A DNA stretch of 57,668 nt from Comamonadaceae bacterium (GTDB lineage: Bacteria; Pseudomonadota; Gammaproteobacteria; Burkholderiales; Burkholderiaceae_C), in assembly GCA_007280205.1 (NCBI GenBank), contig QYPX01000144.1, positions 1-57,668 on the forward strand, read 5' to 3'. Shown in pieces: positions 53,736 to 57,668 of the stretch (the stretch's first letter is position 1; each line of letters begins with the position of its first letter). Below the pieces are notes generated by a model, which did no database searches, was not told where the DNA came from, and saw only the letters and a list, made by a program, of their open reading frames with translations. A program made the position numbers and the translations under genes.

Positions 53736-55229
53736 ATGAGCATGAACGCCGCCCAAACCCTGCTCGAAGCTGGCGCTTCACACGCGGTGGCGTTGGAGTG
53801 TGGCGACGAGACCCTGAGCTACGAGGCACTGCGCCAGCGCGTGCGCCAGGCTGCCGGTGCCTGGCAGGCGCTGGGTTTGCGCTGCGCTGAGCGGGTCATC
53901 GTGCTGGCACCCGACAGCATCGATTGGGTGGTCGCCTATCTCGGGGTGATCTGGGCTGGTGGTGTTGCCATCGGTGTCAATCCACGCCTGGCGCTGTCTG
54001 AGCTGGCGCCCATCGTGTCCGAGAGTGAAGTGCGTTTTATCTGGTGCGAAGCCGACAACGTGGCGCTGCTGCGGCCACTGCTGGCTGAGCTGGCGCTGCC
54101 AACCGAACTGGTGGCCAGCGGACCCGGCGAGTCGGCGTGGGCTGCGCAACTGGCGCGTTCGCCAGAGATAGAAGCAGTGTTGCAAGACGAGCAGGCGCCG
54201 GCCTTGTGGATTGGAACCTCCGGTACGACCGGCGCCTCCAAGGGGGTTGTGCATGCGCAGCGCGTGGCGCTGCAGCCGCATTCGTTTGCCGCTGGCGTGC
54301 TCCAACTCAGCGCCGCGGATCGACTCTATGCCAGCTCCAAACTGTTTTTTGCCTACGCCCTGGGTAACAGCCTGCTGGCCGGCCTGAGGGCGGGTGCGAC
54401 GGTGATTCTGGACCGCCAGTGGCCGGACCCGGAGCGCGCGCTGGAGATGGTGCGCCAGCATCGTCCCAGCCTCTTTTTTTGTGTGCCAACGCTCTACAGC
54501 AAGATGCTGCAAAACGGCGTGGCGGCACAACTGCGGGGCAGCAGCATTCGCCACTGCGTCTCTGCCGGCGAGAGCCTGCCAGCGGCTGTGCGCAAAGCCT
54601 GGTTTGAAGCTACCGGCCTGGCCATCGTCAGTGGTTACGGCACTTCGGAGACGATGTGCCTGATGCTCTACAGCCAGGACGACAGTGGCTTGCTGCAAGT
54701 CTCACCGCAGGTGCAACTGCGCTTTGACAGCCAAATTGACGCGACCCTGCCGCAACGCATCTGGTTGCGCAGCAGCAGTGTTGCCGTCGCTTACTGGAAG
54801 CGTCCGCAGGCGCAAGCCGATGGATTTGAGGACGGCTGGTATCGACCGGGCGACATGTTCCTGCGCCGCTCCGATGGCCAGCTTGAATTCGCCGGTCGCA
54901 TGGACGACATGCTCAAGATCAGCGGGCGCTGGGTCAGCACCCTGTGGGTCGAGCAGGCGCTCAGCAGCGCCGCCGCCGACAGCGTGACACAACTGGCCTG
55001 CGTTGGCGTGCAGACAGCAGAAGGGTTGACGGCGCTGTCCTTGCTGGTGGTTGCCGCACCGCAGCAGCGGGCGCTGGCGCAGCAGCGTATCCAGCTTGCA
55101 ATCGAAGCACTACCAACCTACCGGCGACCGCGCTGGGTGCACTGGGTCAGCGCCCTGCCGCTCACGGCCACCGGCAAACTGCAGCGTGCCCGCTTGGTGG
55201 CGATGCATCAGGCGGCGCTGGTGGTTTGA
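53736..55229 (+). CDS. Benzoate-CoA-ligase-like AMP-dependent synthetase
   Basis: A 497-residue ANL enzyme. P-loop IGTSGTTGASKG, GYGTSETM, GWYRPGDMF, GRMDDMLKISGRWVS and the catalytic Lys in TATGKLQRARL are present. SSKLFFAYALGNSLLAGLRAGAT is characteristic of benzoate- and related aryl-CoA ligases. The acid substrate is unknown. Start at 53736 (or ATG 53742); it comes 1 bp after srkA. A metabolic enzyme at the end of a signalling operon is odd and may only be a transcriptional passenger. Confidence 0.88.
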   Translation: MSMNAAQTLLEAGASHAVALECGDETLSYEALRQRVRQAAGAWQALGLRCAERVIVLAPDSIDWVVAYLGVIWAGGVAIGVNPRLALSELAPIVSESEVRFIWCEADNVALLRPLLAELALPTELVASGPGESAWAAQLARSPEIEAVLQDEQAPALWIGTSGTTGASKGVVHAQRVALQPHSFAAGVLQLSAADRLYASSKLFFAYALGNSLLAGLRAGATVILDRQWPDPERALEMVRQHRPSLFFCVPTLYSKMLQNGVAAQLRGSSIRHCVSAGESLPAAVRKAWFEATGLAIVSGYGTSETMCLMLYSQDDSGLLQVSPQVQLRFDSQIDATLPQRIWLRSSSVAVAYWKRPQAQADGFEDGWYRPGDMFLRRSDGQLEFAGRMDDMLKISGRWVSTLWVEQALSSAAADSVTQLACVGVQTAEGLTALSLLVVAAPQQRALAQQRIQLAIEALPTYRRPRWVHWVSALPLTATGKLQRARLVAMHQAALVV

Positions 55230-55594
55230 CGGATCTGGCGGCCGGGGCACTCAGCTCCGCGGCTGTCCCCCGAGTTATTGGGGTCAGACACCCTACGGAT
55301 TTTTCCCGATGTGGTGAGGATCAGGCTGACGGGGCACTCAGCTCCGCGGCTGTCCCCCGGCCTTCGGCCTCCGCCTTTATGCCGCTGCGCTGAGCGCCCC
55401 GTCAGCCTGATCCTTCAGGCAGTCTTGGTATGCGCGCACAAATCACCGACGCTCGTTGCCGAGGGCGATGCAGTGGGTGGCGCAGCGAAATAAAGAAGGA
55501 GCCCGAAGGGCGGGTGACATTCGCGGAGTCATCCACTGTGTCACCCTCGGCCTACACACGCCTGAGAGTTGGACTGACTAGCGAAAGCAATCAA
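55230..55594. repeat. Intergenic cluster of direct and inverted repeats
   Basis: The 365-bp gap between convergent genes has no coding sequence that I can support. A 29-bp direct repeat occurs at 55244-55272 and 55331-55359 (it begins GGGGCACTCAGC). The arms 55318-55342 and 55389-55413 form a 25-bp inverted repeat with one mismatch (GGATCAGGCTGACGGGGC is the outer part), with an inner GGCC-TTC-GGCC hairpin. Between the direct repeats lies ATTGGGGTCAGAC (55277-55289), the half-site of the amn palindrome. Further on, GGGTGACA (55512-55519) and TGTCACCC (55539-55546) form another hairpin. Confidence 0.8.
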
Positions 55595-56038
55595 CTACTT
55601 GCCGTTGATGGCCAGCAGTTCGACTTCAAACAGCAGCGTCGCATTGGGCGGAATAACGCCGCCAGCACCGCGCTCACCGTAGGCGATGGCTGCCGGGCAG
55701 GTTAGTTTGGCCTTGCCGCCCACCTTCATGCGCTGCACGCCTTCCGTCCAGCACTTGATGACGCCGTTCAGGGGGAATTCGATCGCTTCATTTCGTTTGT
55801 AGGAGCTGTCGAATTCCTTGCCGTCAGGAAAGGTGCCACGGTAATGCACCTTGACCTTGTCGCTGGCCGTCGGGCTGGCGCCGGTGCCGTCCTTCAGTGA
55901 ACGGTAAACCAGCCCACTGGTGGTGACGACCGCGCCTGCTTCCTTGGCGGCGGCTGCGGCAACGGCATCAGCAGCCCAGATGGTGGGGGTGACGGAAAGA
56001 GTGGCGGCGAGCGCCGCAATGCGCAAGACAGTATTCAT
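55595..56038 (-). CDS. FKBP-type peptidyl-prolyl cis-trans isomerase, exported
   Basis: A 147-residue protein with a signal peptide (cut near IWA-ADA) and one FKBP domain (residues about 42-146). The active-site residues appear in VKVHYRGTFPDGKEFDSSY, EFPLNGVIKCWTEGVQRMKVGGK and AYGERGAGGVIPPNATLLFEVELL. It should assist folding in the periplasm. The domain has Cys in VIKCW and KLTCP. The gene converges on the aryl-CoA ligase. Confidence 0.95.
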   Translation of the reverse strand: MNTVLRIAALAATLSVTPTIWAADAVAAAAAKEAGAVVTTSGLVYRSLKDGTGASPTASDKVKVHYRGTFPDGKEFDSSYKRNEAIEFPLNGVIKCWTEGVQRMKVGGKAKLTCPAAIAYGERGAGGVIPPNATLLFEVELLAINGK

Positions 56039-56095
56039 ATCAGGGTGTCAGGGGTTGGAATGGGAATGGCATTGTCGCAGGCAACGGAACCCGGA

Positions 56096-57493
56096 TCAAT
56101 TGTCGACCTCGCAGGCCTTGCCCCGGCAGATTAGATAGACTGCGTCATTGTCATTGCTGAGCCGGCGCAGCAGCGTACCCGGCACGTCGTCCGGTGTGTA
56201 GGCGATCACGATGCCGTTCTGGAAGTCGGCCGGTGGTCGTACCAGCGCCGGCTTGTCCCATTGCAGGCTGTTGATGTTGGCGACCACCGACAGTCCGACC
56301 GAAGAATCGTTGCTTGCATAGAGCGGATACTGAGCGTATTTTTCGATGATCTCCTGCGCCATTTCCAGGTAATTCTCGCCACGCACCACACGCTGGTAAT
56401 ACGGAAAGGCAAGCAGGTGCACTAGCATGCCGATGGCTAGCATGGCGGCGAGCCAGTGCCGGACTCGCAGATTCCCGGGGTGCCGTACCACAAGAAAGGC
56501 CGCAGGCAAGGCGAGAAAGGGATAGATCGGCAAAACGTAACGTGGACCTCCGAACGGCGCGAGCCAGTAGGGCAGGAAATTGAGTAGCGCCAGCAACAGG
56601 CATTGTCTGACGAAGGGGTCCTGGCCAACAATCACCTCGCGCCTGCGCAGGAAGAAATACGCCACGAAAAATGAACCGGGCAGCAGACGTGCAAACATGT
56701 CGATCGGATAGACCAGCAAGCGGGTCACATACGCAGTCAGGTCCTCGAAGCTGAGTTTGCCGACCACATCGGTCCACATCTTGAGGTGCTGTGCATTATC
56801 CTGGGTGCCGATACTGAGCCAGATCAGCGGTGGCAGCAGAGCCAGTAAATAGATCAGCCAGGCCTGGGGTTTGAGCAGGAAGCGCCGGCAATCCGCGTCC
56901 AGCAGCAGCACCAGCATACCCACGCCCAGAAAAAGATAGGCCGTCAGGGCCTTGGTCAGGAAGGCGGCAAATGCGGCCAGCATGGCTGCGCCGAGCAGAG
57001 GGTAGCTGCGGCGCAGGCAGGCCACCCAGGTCTGCGCCAGCGACAAAATCACCAGCATCGAAAACAGCGGGTCGGCATACGACAGCCATCCCCGATACAA
57101 CAGCACGTCGGCCGTCAGCAGGTAGAGCAGGGCGGCCATCCATGCAATGGAGCGATCACGCCAGAGTTGCTGTGCCAGCCAGCCGGTGATGAGACCGGTG
57201 CCCAAGGTGGCTGTGACAGTGACCATGCGCGAGGCCAGCAGCACCTGTTCCCAACCGACCATGTGGGCAACCGGAATCATCAGCCAGTTGAAAAGAGGCG
57301 GTCGGCCAGCGCCGCCGCCAGTCAATCCATACATGACCGTGCTTCTGAATTCGCCGCGCTGCCACATCTCCATGGAGGTCAGCGTGTAGACACCCTCTTC
57401 TCCAACGTAGTGAAAGAAAAGTGTCGGAACAAAGCACAGCGCCGCCCAAAGACACCACCAACGCAATTTCGGTGTTGGTGTCTGCGACTTCAT
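56096..57493 (-). CDS. GT39/ArnT-like glycosyltransferase
   Basis: A 465-residue integral membrane protein with about 11-12 helices. The first periplasmic loop contains the acidic pair Glu-Glu (HYVGEEGVYT) and RPPLFNWLMIPV, as in ArnT and PMT-type GT-C transferases that use lipid-phosphate sugars. GPRYVLPIYPFLALPAAF is also conserved. The C-terminal ~80 residues form a periplasmic domain. The acceptor could be lipid A or a protein; no arn operon is present. It begins 12 bp after the htpG stop, same strand. Confidence 0.87.
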   Translation of the reverse strand: MKSQTPTPKLRWWCLWAALCFVPTLFFHYVGEEGVYTLTSMEMWQRGEFRSTVMYGLTGGGAGRPPLFNWLMIPVAHMVGWEQVLLASRMVTVTATLGTGLITGWLAQQLWRDRSIAWMAALLYLLTADVLLYRGWLSYADPLFSMLVILSLAQTWVACLRRSYPLLGAAMLAAFAAFLTKALTAYLFLGVGMLVLLLDADCRRFLLKPQAWLIYLLALLPPLIWLSIGTQDNAQHLKMWTDVVGKLSFEDLTAYVTRLLVYPIDMFARLLPGSFFVAYFFLRRREVIVGQDPFVRQCLLLALLNFLPYWLAPFGGPRYVLPIYPFLALPAAFLVVRHPGNLRVRHWLAAMLAIGMLVHLLAFPYYQRVVRGENYLEMAQEIIEKYAQYPLYASNDSSVGLSVVANINSLQWDKPALVRPPADFQNGIVIAYTPDDVPGTLLRRLSNDNDAVYLICRGKACEVDN

Positions 57494-57505
57494 CTATTGC
57501 AAAAG

Positions 57506-57668
57506 TCAGATCAGCAAGGCGTTGACCCGCTTCACATACGCGGCTGGGTCTGCTGGCAAGCCGCCCTCGGCCAACAGCGCCTGATCGAACAGGATGTGCG
57601 CCAGGTCGTTGAAATGCACCGAGCCATCGAGTTTCTTGACCAGTGGGTGGTCGGCGTTGACTTCGAGC
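57506..57668 (-). CDS. htpG: Chaperone HtpG, C-terminal end (cut by window edge)
   Basis: The last 53 codons, not in an independent complete frame here. They read [13 protein letters not shown], then [18 protein letters not shown] and end [10 protein letters not shown], the dimerisation end of Hsp90/HtpG. The gene runs off the right edge. Its stop is at 57506-57508, followed by the GT39 gene. Confidence 0.9.
   Translation of the reverse strand, partial: LEVNADHPLVKKLDGSVHFNDLAHILFDQALLAEGGLPADPAAYVKRVNALLI

Noticed and set aside
55230-55594. Integron attC site
   Set aside because: The inverted repeats lack the GTTRRRY/RYYYAAC boxes and no gene cassette or integrase is close.

Overview
The window looks like chromosomal DNA of a betaproteobacterium, most likely Burkholderiales/Comamonadaceae (Rhodoferax/Polaromonas-like). 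This is an inference from high GC, dense operons, a full System I cytochrome c maturation locus, MdlAB/NodIJ-type exporters, and REP-like palindromes of a kind I recall from that order. There is no prophage, rRNA, tRNA or CRISPR array that I can see. Both edges cut genes: a CdsA-like protein on the left and htpG on the right.

Layout. 1-3.6 kb: the 3' end of a cdsA-like gene, ruvC, an EF-G-like GTPase and hemG (+). 3.6-10.6 kb: the cytochrome c maturation operon ccmABCDEFGHI (-), almost entirely translationally coupled; CcmI carries a tandem duplication of its TPR module. 10.8-13.0 kb: gshA and an ORF6N-domain protein (-). 13.2-20.4 kb: a nucleoside catabolic operon (+): cdd, purine nucleoside phosphorylase, deoB, a eukaryote-like deoC, a two-domain ALDH16-like dehydrogenase, deoA. 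20.4-26.1 kb: cpdB, a periplasmic amidohydrolase and a SulP transporter (-). 26.3-32.0 kb: a 37-residue membrane protein gene, an acyl-CoA ligase and a serine hydrolase (-), then a divergent HTH-Fic gene and a LuxR-type regulator (+), with a 12-bp inverted repeat in the divergent gap. 32.1-35.6 kb: an MdlAB-like heterodimeric ABC exporter. 35.7-36.4 kb: an unknown protein made of three ~75-residue repeats. 36.8-41.4 kb: a BmpA-type nucleoside ABC importer (-), divergent from a nucleoside hydrolase and amn (41.5-44.0 kb). 44.0-45.9 kb: a NodIJ-like ABC exporter split by a MITE-like element. 46.2-47.8 kb: a GMC oxidoreductase (-). 47.9-55.2 kb: a compact operon of metallophosphoesterase, Ser/Thr kinase-USP fusion, orphan GspE-like ATPase with four c-di-GMP-type motifs, SrkA-like kinase and a benzoate-CoA-ligase-like enzyme. 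55.6-57.7 kb: FKBP isomerase, GT39 glycosyltransferase and the end of htpG (-).

How it fits together. The strongest metabolic theme is nucleotide and nucleoside scavenging. CpdB would release nucleosides in the periplasm and the Bmp-type ABC system would import them. Cdd, the phosphorylases, IunH and Amn would split them, and DeoB, DeoC and the ALDH would send the sugar to glyceraldehyde-3-phosphate and acetaldehyde/acetate. The most promising undescribed system is the 47.9-55.2 kb signalling operon, which joins two kinases, a phosphoesterase and a c-di-GMP-type secretion ATPase without any pilin or platform gene. A second theme is repeats. Three REP-like loci, two of them built as mirrored 18-21-bp arrays around a shared core, and a separate hairpin cluster all lie between convergent genes. 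One palindrome of another family sits in frame inside amn, and a MITE-like element separates the two NodIJ-type genes.
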